The notes under the pieces were generated by a model. That model was not told where the DNA came from. It was given only the letters and a program-made list of their open reading frames with translations, and made no database searches. Positions 42,378-53,749 of a stretch of DNA of 64,000 bases are shown in pieces (position 1 is the first letter of the stretch; each line of letters starts with the position of its first letter). The translations under genes and the position numbers were made by a program. Source of the stretch: Pythium myriotylum (taxonomy: Eukaryota > Oomycota > Peronosporomycetes > Pythiales > Pythiaceae); assembly GCA_023091665.1 (NCBI GenBank), contig JALJCQ010000017.1, positions 2,542,001 through 2,606,000 of the forward strand, read 5' to 3'.

Positions 42378-42382
42378 ACGAA
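42378..42382. repeat. Target site duplication ACGAA, right
   Basis: Equals 36140-36144. Removing the element and one copy restores a continuous LINE reading frame. Confidence 0.9.
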
Positions 42383-42540
42383 GGTCGGAGTGACCGTCGT
42401 GGGAGGTAAGACGAGTATCGTATGTGTTGGCTCGCGAGACGATCGCGTGAGGATCCAGCGCGTTCGCCATCGTGAGCGCCGCTTTTGGCAGCTGGGGCCA
42501 GTGACATACGCCGAGGGGTCGGCGTTAACTCCATTCTGAT
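42378..42540 (-). pseudogene. LINE RNase H C-terminal part, continued at 35930-36144
   Basis: The minus-strand reading ALTMANALDPHAIVSRAN to SHDGHSDLR parallels HNSMAIALALHAME and the conserved C-terminal block. It flows in frame into RILATDLRPWW on the other side of the gypsy insertion. Confidence 0.7.
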
Positions 42541-42648
42541 GGTAGTCCCGAATTTGCCAGCTAGAGAACAGATCCCCTTTTCTGTTCCCTAGACGACCAA
42601 ACCTCCCGGACCGACAAGCAGGCGACGCACACCAAGCACGCGGCAGTT

Positions 42649-45600
42649 ATGCCGCCAACCACGCTGGAGGCAGCAACGCTGTCTCCGGTGGACACCGGAC
42701 CACCGCCAGACGCACACGCGAGCGCAAGCACGACGGATGCCTCTCCTACAGCGCAATCGGAGAACCCCTCGACGTCGGTTGCCCAAGCGTCGCCCCCGTC
42801 TCAACTCCCCTCACAAGCTCCTACTCCTATGGAAACGGACAGTGAGAACCCATCATCGACTTCGCCGGTGCTCGCTGTGGCGGCGACACCACAGTCGACA
42901 GCGCCTCAAGCCCAACCGTCGGAATCGACGATCAGCCCAGCTTCCCCTGCGACGCCACTCTCACGAACCTCGAGCAACGCTGGAGACGCGGCCGCGGCAG
43001 GAGCTGCCACCGCGCCGACATCACCGCGACAGCTGCAGGCAACCTCGCCACACGCGGCACCTGTCGACTTCAACATCGGCCAACCCCTGTCGCCGAAGCC
43101 ACGAGCGGCGCCGGGCAAGAGGTCGACGAAGAAGAAGACCCCGCTCAAACCGACTGCCGGCGCTGGAGCTCCGGCTAAGTCACAGTAGCAAGCGACAGGC
43201 GTGGGCCAATCCGAGGCCGATCAACCTCTGATTTGGAGCAAAGCCGGGACGGCGCAACTGCGTGCCAAGCTCAGCGGAACGGTCTTACACCCTGAGAAGC
43301 AACCCGACGCTTGCCCACCTCCGCCGCCTGATCCGGCTCTGTTGGATCTGTACGCGTGCGCACTCAAGCCGGCCAACCTTCGACGTGACGGTGACTAAAG
43401 ACCGCTCACCACGCAAGAAAAGGACGCCTTATATGCATGGATGAGTCAGAACATCCATTTGGAGGAGCCACCACAATTCCTCATGGAGGCTCATATGTCA
43501 GCTGAACGCGACTCCCTCGCGGAGTTCAATCGCCGGCACCTCGGCTCGCGTCTCTAAGGTGAGATCCCAATCGGTTTTACCCTACCTGACGCAGCGGCCA
43601 AGTACCACCTCTGTCATGCGGCCCTATTAGCATGCGGTTCCGACGAAGTTCGACGGCACAAAGTTCTCGCGTTCTTCAACGCGACGTTCACGATCACGGT
43701 TGATCCGAAATCCATGATCATGACGGTCCGCTTCGTCCAGCCTGCGGTACGCGATGCATGGGAGGGCTTCGAGTTTTCCCTCGGTAAAGGCACGATTCGC
43801 CTTCACGCGACCGATTCTCTCACGACAGCGGTCCCCAAGATTGGCTTCGACCCCCCTGCCCGAAAACTTCTCTACCATGTCTACTTCCACGGCGGAACCG
43901 ACTTGCCACAACATGCAATTCGGGCGATTGGACGGGTAGCCGCCGGAATGCCCGTACTACGCGTCGAACATGTGCAATCCATTGCATTGCGGGACTTCCA
44001 TCCAACACGATGGAGGCTCACATTCGATCGGATCACATGCCCTGTACCCCTTGAACGTGTCCGAAGACTCCACGTGGTGTACGACAACGCCCCGGTAACG
44101 ATCGACGTGCACCACCCCCGCGCGTCTCGTCTGGTGACTTGCACGCGTTGCCTGAGCATACGCCACTCCACAAAAGATTGCAAGAACAAGTTCGCAGAGA
44201 GTTCAGCAGCCAGCAGAACACTCGACCTGGAAGTTCCTGCAGCGGATAGTTTTCAAGTCACTGCCCCTCTTTTCCCGAAGAAACTCGAACGCCAAATGAA
44301 ACAACTTCGAGAAAATGTAGCCCCGCAGCTAGCTCAATCCCTAGAGGAAGCCGAACAGCGCAGGCTACAGAAAGTGGAACGCAGAACCAAGGCAGCGGCA
44401 CGTCAAGCAGCCAAAGAGGCCGCGGCGGAGGCCAAAGTACAGCAGCTAGCACGCGCTCAAGTCGAGCGTGACCGCAAGGAACAAGCGCGTCAACAAACGC
44501 TTCAGGCGCACAACCGAGTCCGTGTGCAGCTACGCCAGGTTCAGCAGCAAGCCAGAGTGACGCTCAAGACATTCGGATCCGAGGCCAATACGGTTGCAGC
44601 CACCACGGCACCGGCACCGGCTGTAGCGGCCCCGTCTCAGGTCAGCAAGGCGAGCTAGCCAGGCGACCACGACGTTGCCGCGCCGCTTGGAGAGCCCCCC
44701 GACTCGCCGGAACTCGCGATCGTCCCCTACGTTGATCCCGGCCCGCAGATTGGTAAACGGCAAGAACCGCTATCGCCAACGGCCAGCGACAATGGCCCAC
44801 CCGCGAGCAAAGTCCGCCAGTTCGACGTTACGGCTGGTGACGAAGACGACGACGTGCAGCCAGTGGATGCTGAAGGCGACGGGGCAATGCAGCCATCGGC
44901 CTCGGTGGTAGAGGTTCAAGCCACTGAAGCCGCTTCTACCTCTCTGATCGACGGAAACAAGCAGGCCAGACGAGTGCAACGTCAGCTTCCTCTATCAGCG
45001 TTCTTTGCTCCTCAGACGCTGACTGACGCCCAAGCTCAGTTGGAACAAGAAATTACGGTGCGTCGACTCCGTCCCGAGGAGCACTGGCAAAGCCAATTCC
45101 CAAGCCCGCTTCTAGACGCTCTGCTCAATCAATTATGGGCGCCGTCATCTCTGGTAGACTGGACAGCGGCCTTCCGAGCACGTATAGTCAAAACGCCCGC
45201 CAACGGCGGATGCCTCCACTTTGCTGTACACGGCTGCCGAGCCAGATTCATTCGCGGGGAAGAGATGTACGTCTGCAGGACTACTGTCAACGAAGGAAAT
45301 CACTATAAAGCCGGCATGTGTTCCAGCCTCCTCGAGTACCTGTCACCCATGCTCGCGGATGAGACGGTGGCGTTGACGGACTTCAATAGGCGATTCTTCG
45401 GAGTAGGACCGCCAGAGGACAGCGACGCTGCCATCCGCGCTATCCGTACGTTCATTGAAGGCATAAAATCTGCCACTCTCGCGCAAGGACTCGCAAGAGA
45501 TCAATGGGGAGCTGATGAGGACATATTCGGCCTCGTGTGGTATGTTCGCGAACCGGTGATCATCATTGCGGAAGACGGCGACACGCAGGCCACAACGGTC

Positions 45601-46590
45601 CGCGTGATTCGACTTGATCGGCAGACCGCTCGCGGGCCGGAGAAAATTGACCAAACCTTCCCGTCTCCCTCCGAAGCGTTCGAGATTATTCGAACCTTCC
45701 TACGCCACCGCGTTATTCCGGCCATCTTAGTTTTCAGATCGAACAACGGCAATGGCCACTTCGACAGCTTCCGCTTCCATGAAAGTCTCTACAAAGAATG
45801 GACGAGCAACGACAAAGAAGGTGTAGCCATGCGCGCGAGAATGGATCAAGTTCTTGTAGCTCTCGGCTGGTACGTCGCGCCGCTAACGAATCGTGGGATT
45901 CCCAAGCATTCAACGATAGACCTGGTGTCCGACAGCGACTCGACGTACGAACCATCAGAGACTCCGTCTCCCTCGCCCTCACTCCCAGTGTCCCCGGCGG
46001 TCCTTTCGCCACCCTCGGCGCACGCGCTGATCAGTGCACTCAACCCTCGAAGACGACGTCGAGGAGCGCTCGCCGCGCTGTGGCGTCAAGCTGAAGCAGC
46101 CAACCTCACGGCATATCGCCAATGGGACAGTCGGCAAGATGACTGCGCGGAACGCGACGAGGCCGACACGGTCAATGCGGGTTGCGTGTACTGGAGCCGC
46201 TCAACGGCGCAGCTTGTCGCGCTTCTACGAGCTCTACCTTATGCTGAAGTTGCGCTCAGCCTACTACCGCCAGCGCTCCTACTCCGCCTAGGCAATGAGC
46301 TGAACGCGCTCGCGGCCGACAGCTCGATCCCCACGTTTGTGGTCGCAAACGACGGTGAACACGCGCGCCAAGAATGGGCCCGCTTGGTGGCCCTCGTCGT
46401 GGTTGTCAGCACCGACGAGCTCATCAATCTTCGGGTCATTGACTGGCTGCGGACACATCCAGCTGAAACGGTTTCCGCGCTGCACGATTTGCGCCTTCAT
46501 GACTGGACCATCGGTACCAAGCTTGCCCTGGCAGGCGAACTAGCTCATCCGACCCAACCTGTCCCACAGCAGGTTGGAGGTCGTGTATGA
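42649..46590 (+). pseudogene. LINE ORF1 with zinc knuckle and OTU-like cysteine protease domain
   Basis: One frame of 1314 codons runs through four stops: TAG 43186, TAA 43396, TAA 43555 and TAG 44656. The N-terminus is Pro/Ser/Thr-rich. A CCHC knuckle (CTRCLSIRHSTKDC, about residue 497) precedes a Gln/Arg-rich coiled-coil-like stretch (about 540-650). The OTU-like domain has the Cys box PANGGCLHF (Cys855; the usual leading Asp is Asn), a W-G block (QWGADEDIFGL, Trp953) and the His box NGHFDSFRF (His1037). In OTU proteases this order forms the catalytic pair for removing ubiquitin-like proteins. A role in the LINE is unknown. The C-terminal 250 residues are not recognised. Confidence 0.75.
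46587..46590 (+). promoter_or_regulatory. ATGA stop-start overlap between ORF1 and ORF2
   Basis: ORF1 ends with TGA (46588-46590) overlapping the ATG of ORF2 (46587-46589). This allows termination-reinitiation coupling, known from some other non-LTR elements. Confidence 0.7.
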
Positions 46591-49500
46591 GAGTCCGTCG
46601 AACTCCCTCGCAGGCGCAAGTGCGGCGTCTAGCCGAGGAGACCGTGCGCGAAGCGTCGACGCTTCCGCACACCAGCACGTCCACTCACACCAAACCCTCG
46701 CGGGCACGATGTGAGAACCCTTCTGCCGTCAAGACGGCCTCACGGCAGTCATCACGGCAACAAACCCCACCACAAATCCAACTGCTCTCCCAGAACGTGC
46801 AAGGCCTACTAAAGACTAGAGCTCACCTGGAAACCTGGTTCGATGCTTTTCGACGGCGGCATGATCGACGACACTTCGACGTGGTCATCCTCCAAGAAAC
46901 ACGGGCCACTGAGCGGTGGGCACCTGTACTGGAAGACATGTACGCACGCGCCTGGGGTTATGACCCAACCAAGCTCCAGCAACCTCTCTCGTACTGGCCT
47001 GTCACCGACGCTGCGGCAGGAGGCGTGGCGATTCTTCTGCATCCCAACTCCAGCATCAGTGACGTACGGCCGTGGCGGCGCGACTTGTGGTCGGCACATT
47101 TTGCAGCTATTCAAGGACGACTAGAGGGTGAACTGATCACAGTGGCCTGTATCTACGGGAGCATCTACCATCACGTTCGCGAACAACAATTCCGGGACCT
47201 CGCTCAGCTGTCCAGACCGGAAGGTATCATGCTCCTCGGTGGCGACTTCAACTGCGTTCTAGATCCAGAGCTGGATCGTAGCCGACGTCCTACCACCACG
47301 CACCCCACCGACGGGACCGAATTGCTAGCAGCCTGGGATCTCACCGACGCCGCAGCCGATGCCATGGTCGCGGCACGGACCAATGAAGAAGTGCAAGAAT
47401 TTCGAGCCACCCATCATACGTTCATGTATACGGTGAGAGGCGACCGGGTAGCCACAGCAAGGCTAGACCGCTGGTATCTGTCCACTAATCAATATCGTCG
47501 GGTCCGACGCCTTATCGTGACGGCACCTTATTGCAGAACGGACCATGATGCGGTCATCTTACAACTAGCAGACATTCTCACGAGTTAGCGTCGCACCGGC
47601 AAGCACCCGCCGAGGCTACGCTACCCGCTCCCGGACTGTGCGCGAGATGCGGTCTATGAAGTGGGCGAGAGCATGTTGGAGTCAGTCGGGACAGCATTGA
47701 TCAGCCTCCCAGCTGACCAGTCGGCGTCTGGCTGGGACTCAATGAAGATCCATCTGCGACGCGATTGCCTGGTTGAGCTTCGTGCCCAACAAAAGCTCGC
47801 AACAAGACGCTACAGACGACAAATGAAACGACTTGCCGACGCGCTACGCGACGCCAAACGAGATGCGAATACTAGGCTGATGACAGTCACCGCCAGCGTG
47901 GAAGACATCACCCAAGCAATGTCGGCCCTCTCGCTCGACCCAGCGGCGAGGTACCGGGCGATTCGGAGGGACATCATTCGGCTACAGATCTCCCGCTTAA
48001 CACGGACACGTCAGAACCGCAACGCCTCGCACGCGGGCCGGGTGCATGAATCCATGCGGGCTTTCTTCAGGCGCATTTCAATCAAGCTCATGCGGCGACA
48101 AGGTGCGGTGCTGCCGAAGCGGCCAGGCTCCTCCCTCGGGACTGCTGATCTAGTTGGTAGGGACTGGCTCCCAATCATCCAGAAACCTCCATGTGATTCA
48201 AGTGCACAAGACAAGGTCTTTGCTCTGCTACCGCCCAAACCGAATTGTGTCGACCCTGCGCTGGACGAACACTTGTTCACCACAGAGGCGGTTGTCAAGG
48301 CGATCAGAGCTTGCCCACGCGGAAAAGCGAGCGGACCGGACGGTCTCCCGAACGATTGGTACAAGGAACACATCGACACTGTGGCTCCCATTCTCGCCCA
48401 GTTATTTGCTCAATGGTACAAGGAGGACACCGTACCTGACAGCTTCAAGGATGCGTCCGTATGCTGCCTACCAAAGAAAAGCCAGCCGCAGACTGGGTTG
48501 GACTTCCGACCGATAGCATTGCTTAACACCGATTATAAGATCTACACGAAGATTCTGCTCACTCGCATTCGGACACACGTGCCGGCATTGGTTTCTTCCA
48601 CCCAGTACGGCTTCGCAAAGGACGCCAAGTGCATGATGCGATCGATGTATCGTCTGCGCTCCAACGACGCGCGGCGGCTCGACATCTCCCGGGCGGCGCC
48701 TTAGCGATCCTCCTAGATTTTGCCAAAGCCTACGACTCGCTTGATCGAGCCTTCCTCACCCGGGCGCTGCGCAGACACGGGCTCCCTTCCTCCATGATCA
48801 CGGCTATCGAACAAATGCATCTTGGCACAACTGCAGCGTTTGTTGTCGACGGCCAAGTCTCTGCTACATTCGACGTTACCACAGGCATCCGACAGGGCTG
48901 CCCGTTGGCCCCGACTTTATTTGTGCTCGCAGTCGACGTGCTATACGATCTTGTCAACGCGACGCCTGGACTACCAGGGCTGAGTCTTTCCGACACTGTC
49001 TCGGTCTCGATCGTGGGCTTTGCAGACGACACGAGCATTTATCTCCGGTCGCAGGATGAGCTGACTGTACTCCGAGAAGTACTGACCATGTTTGGGAACG
49101 CCTCAGGACTTTGCGTTCATGTCGAAAAAAGCACCGCGGTCTTCCTGTCGCCGGAGAGCTGGGCTGCACGACGCGATCTTCACGGCTTTCCAGTGGCAGA
49201 CTTAACGCAACATGTGCGCTACCTCGGGGCACAGATTTCCACGGATCTGAACACCGGTCATGTTTGGGACGTCACGCTCCATCAATTGTGCACGAGGCTC
49301 CACCTTGCTGAAGTCAAAACAACGGACATTCTTCAACGGATACAAGTTTGCCAAGCAGTGATTTTGCCCAAACTCCTATTCGTCGCGCGGCACGCGTGGC
49401 CGACAGCGGAATTAGTCGCACGCATGCAAGATTTCGTCAATACGTATGCTTGGCACGGCGTCTTACATCGCAAAGATTGCAAGGGAAGGGCCTGGATGAA

Positions 49501-51761
49501 CGACGCGACAGCGACCGCCGAGCGCCAACACGGAGGTCTGCAACTCCCGCCAGTTCGAGACGCACTCCTCATTCTCAGCGCCACCACGCTCCAACGATGG
49601 CATTCCGCGAAAGATCGTGTTGCCAAGGAAGCTGGCGCGGTCCTGGCGGCAACGAACACACTCCCTGCGATGTCACACATCGCTGCGGGTCGCGGACCGG
49701 ACCCCGCCCCAAGAATGGCAGCTACACTTGCGGCCACAGGGCACTCGGTGCTCCGATGTGCAACGGCTTTCCCCTGGGGTACTCAAGAACGCGCGGCAGT
49801 ACTCGCACGGCTACCGCAAGCTGGGCGGGCGCCGTTGCGTGACGATTGCTGGATTGATGGTTGGTATCAACGCGACTATTTCACGATCAAAGGCGCTCTG
49901 AACGAGATTCGAGCTATCCAACGGACTCGAGCCGGCCGGCTCAATCTCCATGCCCTCCTCCGGACTCGGGTACTCGGGTCAGACCTTCTGCTGCACGCCT
50001 CTGGGAGAGCACTCCGGGCCTCCGATTTGCCCGGGCTCCAAGTTGGGAACTTAACAGTCCAAGACCTCCTCGACGTGACCTGGGTTAGCGGCACCAAGCT
50101 GCAATTTCGCCTAAAAGGCCACGAATACCCGTAAGAGGCAGCGAACAGCTTCAGGTTGCTCTGCGACTCGCTTGTCTTCTCTTACCCGGATCTGCTACTG
50201 CCGCATGACCCAGAGACACATCTGGTGGAGCAAGGGAAGTCTTCAGATGTGTGGTACTTACAGCACGGCTCTCGACTAACCCGACGTGGCGCGGATACCA
50301 CAATCACGGACCTTGGCGAAGTCCTCTCTCTCCATCATGCGGAAACAATCGCACGCAGCGCCTCCAATCGGCCTTCACTCAAGTTTGCACCCCACCCACA
50401 CCTCAGCCCAGTGCTGCCGCTGTGGGGCACCTCGAAGCTCCATGACAAAGCTACGCTCCGGACCTTGATCTCGAAGACAAAAGCCCAGCATGCCGAGCGC
50501 GACATTCACCAGCGTTGGGAGATCGCTGCCGAGTCCTCGGTCGAGTTCGCCACTGCGCTGGATCTTGTAGGGTGGAAAGCGATCCACCACCTTCCCCACA
50601 GCTCCAGCCGGCAACGCCTCCTCTTTTTCAAGATCAAAGGTCTCCGCCTCTCCGGATGGGACCGACTTCATGAACGCAGAGGATGCCCACACTGCCCGGA
50701 CGGCGGTGCCCCCGGAGGCGCCGTCTATCACATCGTCTGGGAGTGCCCAGCTGCCCAACTCCTATGGTCACGGCTCCGCCGTGTCTTCGCTGCCCTCGGC
50801 ACTTGGCGAGCAACGGACACGACCACACGCACCGATTTCCTCACTGCAGTCTTCAGCTTACGGCTACCGAGTGAACCGCCCAAGGTCTGGGAACTACCCA
50901 CCCTCCGCAAGTGTAGCCCACAGGATGGCGACACAGGAGCTGGTCCGTTCCCCGTCCTCCAAGCGGTAAGGCAACAGTTAACGCTCGAGACGTTTCTAGT
51001 GATCACAGCCTGGCGGAACAGCTTGACCGAACCAACCCGAGCATGGAACGAGCGCCAAGCGATCGCAGTTCATGCGACCAGCTGTCACCGCGTGCTCGAC
51101 ATGCTCCTGTTTCGGCTCCAGCGCCAACCAGACCCACCGGAGTTTACGGCAGAACTTGTCAACAGGATTCACGGCCTCCTCGATGAGGCCTCAGAGCCCC
51201 CAGACCGTCAGCTTCCCACCCGCTCTCCGGCGCGAGTACTCTTCTTTGCAGGCACCACCAGCACCAACCCAGGGCCCGGAGGAGCCGGGGCCATTCTCGT
51301 CGATCTTTCGGCACCCGCAACCGCACCGCAGATTCTGTGGAGTTCCGCGGTGTACCTACAGGGCCAAGACACCACGAATAACCAAGCCGCCTTGCAGGGT
51401 CTCCTCACTGGTCTTCAAGCGGCTGTGGACAACAAGTGGCATGATCTAACAGTTATCAGCGACAACCCTTTCCTCCTCAACCAGCTCCGCGCGTACAAGC
51501 CCCCCCCCCCCCCAGAGTGTGCGGTTGCGGGCGCTACATCATCAGGCACGATGCCTAGCTGACCACGTCGGCGCACACCGGTGGCGTCGCCACGTGCGGT
51601 CGCACAACTCCATGGCCATAGCGCTGGCCCTCCACGCGATGGAAACTCAAACCACGAGCCACGTCCATCACCCCACCGGCAGGCCCTGCCATGCAGACCT
51701 GCCCCAGCTCCTCGCCTCCGACTTACACCCCTGGCTTGCCAGCCAGGTTGACCCACGGTAA
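46587..51761 (+). pseudogene. LINE ORF2: APE endonuclease, RT, zinc finger, RNase H-like
   Basis: The endonuclease (to about 47580) has LLSQNVQGL, the catalytic Glu in VILQETRA, GGDFNCVLD and the His in YCRTDHDAV. A TAG at 47586 interrupts the frame. RT begins after a basic linker; KASGPDGLPNDWY and FRPIALLNTDYKIYTK precede a frameshift near 48615-48630, and LLDFAKAYDSLDR, GIRQGCPLAP and GFADDTSIY follow. A TAA at 50132 lies before LLCDSLVFSYPDL. A CCHC finger (CPHCPDGG, then H and C) is at about 50690-50745. The RNase H-like fold (51235-51761) shifts frame in the 13-C run 51501-51513. It lacks three catalytic acids: FFAG for FFDG, NNQAAL for NNxAE, and NSMAIA for NKMAD. Confidence 0.85.
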
Positions 51762-52049
51762 CTCAGGATCGCATAGAGCTCCAGCTATTAGGGTACATTC
51801 ATTGCACTCAATAGACTTCACCTTCATCATCATCATCCATTCTGATGGTGATGGTGGTGGGAGGCTTAGTGGCTCTCTCGGAGGTTAAATAACGTGCTCT
51901 TACCAAAGTCAACATATTTTGCCGGATTTTGGATTCGAAAAGTGCCATCAGGTGAAGTATAAATCCGGAATTCCTACGTTGTGTTCGAAAGCTTGTGACG
52001 CTCGCTGCGCTCGCGGAAAAAAGGATCTAACGACTGCTCGTCGGCGTGC

Positions 52050-52735
52050 TAGGACCTACTCCGGCAGAGCGACCCACCCCCTTCGGGCAAGGGGCCCGCC
52101 CCAGCTCACACCCACCTCCTCTTCTTTGATGGGGGTTCTTCTGGTGCTTCCGAGACGTCCGCGGCAGGGGCCGTCCTCATCAGAGCGACCAAAGCTTCCG
52201 GAGAGGTCGACTATCTGGGCCGCGAGCGCCGTCCTCACGGCCGCTCGTGTTACATCCCACCAAGCTGCCTACAAAGGTCTCGCTACAGGTCTTCAAGCGG
52301 CCCGAGAACGCAACCTCACCCAGCTGGAAGTCATCGGTCACATCACCGTACTCATTCGGCAACTTCGCGATCGTCGCCCTCCTCAACCTGCCGCGCTACG
52401 CAACCTCTTCCTGCACGCGCGCAAACTCGCTGACCTCGTTGAAGTCTCAGCGTGGACCTCCCATCCTCGGGCCCAGAACAAGATGGCTGGGAAACTGGTC
52501 AAGTTCGGCTTCACTTCCGGCGCAGCCACCGACACCATCACCCTCCACTACCAAGCCGGCATCACCGACTTGTCGAGTTTGCTGCACAACCACTTGAGTC
52601 CATGTTGGACACCCCCGAGCAGCCACACATGCCTAATTGCACCAGCCCCCCCCCCCCGCTCCCCTCCCCCAAGCTATTCGGATTCACAGGATGAACTAAA
52701 TAGGCTTCACTTACATCATCACCAAGAGAGCTGGT
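52050..52735 (+). pseudogene. LINE RNase H-like tail, copy with changed catalytic residues
   Basis: FFDGGSSGASETSAAG (52120) keeps the first Asp. After a frameshift near 52240 comes HQAAYKGLATGLQAA (Glu replaced by Ala), VIGHITVLIRQL (Asp by His) and NKMAGKLVKFG (Asp by Gly). The fold-forming residues are well kept. A variant 3' end (AATAGGCTTCACTTACATCATCACC) closes it at about 52700-52727. Confidence 0.7.
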
Positions 52736-52803
52736 CCTGAGCTGTGGCAATATACAGCTCTGGACCAGCTCAAGAAATTACCACACTGTGGCAATTTCTT
52801 CAT
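52729..52803. repeat. Two consecutive hairpins
   Basis: GAGCTGGTCCTGAGCTGT pairs with ACAGCTCTGGACCAGCTC (52729-52773, one mismatch pair). AAGAAATTACCACA then pairs with TGTGGCAATTTCTT (about 52775-52803). Confidence 0.8.
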
Positions 52804-52978
52804 CATGTGCATACCAGCGTTTGCTGCTTCCGTTGTTCTCCTTATCGGCCAACTTTGTGGCCCGGGCGAGCAGTAGGGCTTTAATCACCTTACCGGTCCA
52901 TTGTGCAAGATATTTCGCGGGGCATCAAGCCGTAGCTGAAACTATTCCAATTCATAACGCAGCAAGTATCCGACATCA

Positions 52979-53543
52979 GAGCATTTCCACCCGTCACTGT
53001 AAAAACGCCCCTGAAAAACCTGATTTACCGTGAAAGATATGGCGTTCTTGAGAATTTATGGAGCGGTCCCCCACCGGGACACTGAAAAAATGCCACTGAA
53101 AACGAATTGTTTGAATCGAGTTGTTTGAATGAGCGAAAAGGACTACAACGAGCAGAGCACAAGCGCGGTGGATGAGCAGGGCAAGACATGGTGCGGAGTG
53201 GAGCGTAGACCGCTTCTCGCAGTTGCAGGTACGAACCTGTTCGGAGCGATGCGTGCGGGCCGTGCCGATCTTGAAGGGGAAAACTTGAAATTGCGCGGTT
53301 TCCCTTGGCGGCTCCATCGAACGCACTGATGATATCTGATAATTGCTGAGAATATCTGAGAATCCCGACACTGCAAATCGGCTTTCGCACTGGAAACGTG
53401 TGCATGTTTGCAGGGTCGGAGCGATTTTTGCAGTGTCGTTTTTACAGTTTATCTGTTTTCAGGGCCGCGGTGGGGAAGTAAATTACGCTCCGGGAAATTT
53501 ATCGTTTTACAGGGGCGTTTTACAGTGACGGGTGGGGATGCTC
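52979..53543. mobile_element. Non-autonomous DNA transposon (PIF/Harbinger-like MITE)
   Basis: The ends GAGCATTTCCACCCGTCACT and its mirror form inverted repeats of about 36 bp with two or three differences. The element is flanked by TCA on both sides (52976-52978 and 53544-53546), a 3-bp target duplication. Subterminal CACTGAAAAA/CACTGTAAAA motifs recur inside. The GAGCAT terminus and 3-bp duplication suggest PIF/Harbinger, but no transposase is encoded to confirm it. Confidence 0.75.
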
Positions 53544-53749
53544 TCACAGCATAGACGTATATAATGGCGGCAAGTGTGATGGGATCAGATCACAATCAAA
53601 TACCCATGTTTGATTGGATAAAATGTAAAGTTTGAGTGAGTCAATTGTGGATTGTGCGTTCAGAGGCATGACACTACATGATCGGCTCACGCGCCAGTCC
53701 AACAGCGACGGGCTCGTTCCTAAGTTTCAAGGTCTTCTCGGTCAGACTC

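Larger units (their letters stand above)
42545..51840 (+). mobile_element. Near-complete APE-type LINE with OTU domain and RNase H
   Basis: A 9.3-kb non-LTR retrotransposon with two long reading frames that overlap by ATGA (46587-46590). ORF1 has a CCHC knuckle and an OTU-like protease; ORF2 has endonuclease, RT, a CCHC finger and an RNase H fold. It ends in a 3' UTR with TCAATAGACTTC (51810) and a TCATCATCATCATCC tail. The 5' end is placed only roughly, between the opposed LINE fragment and the first ATG. Six in-frame stops and two frameshifts make this copy inactive. Domain content fits the I/Tad-like group, but the clade was not determined. Confidence 0.85.
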
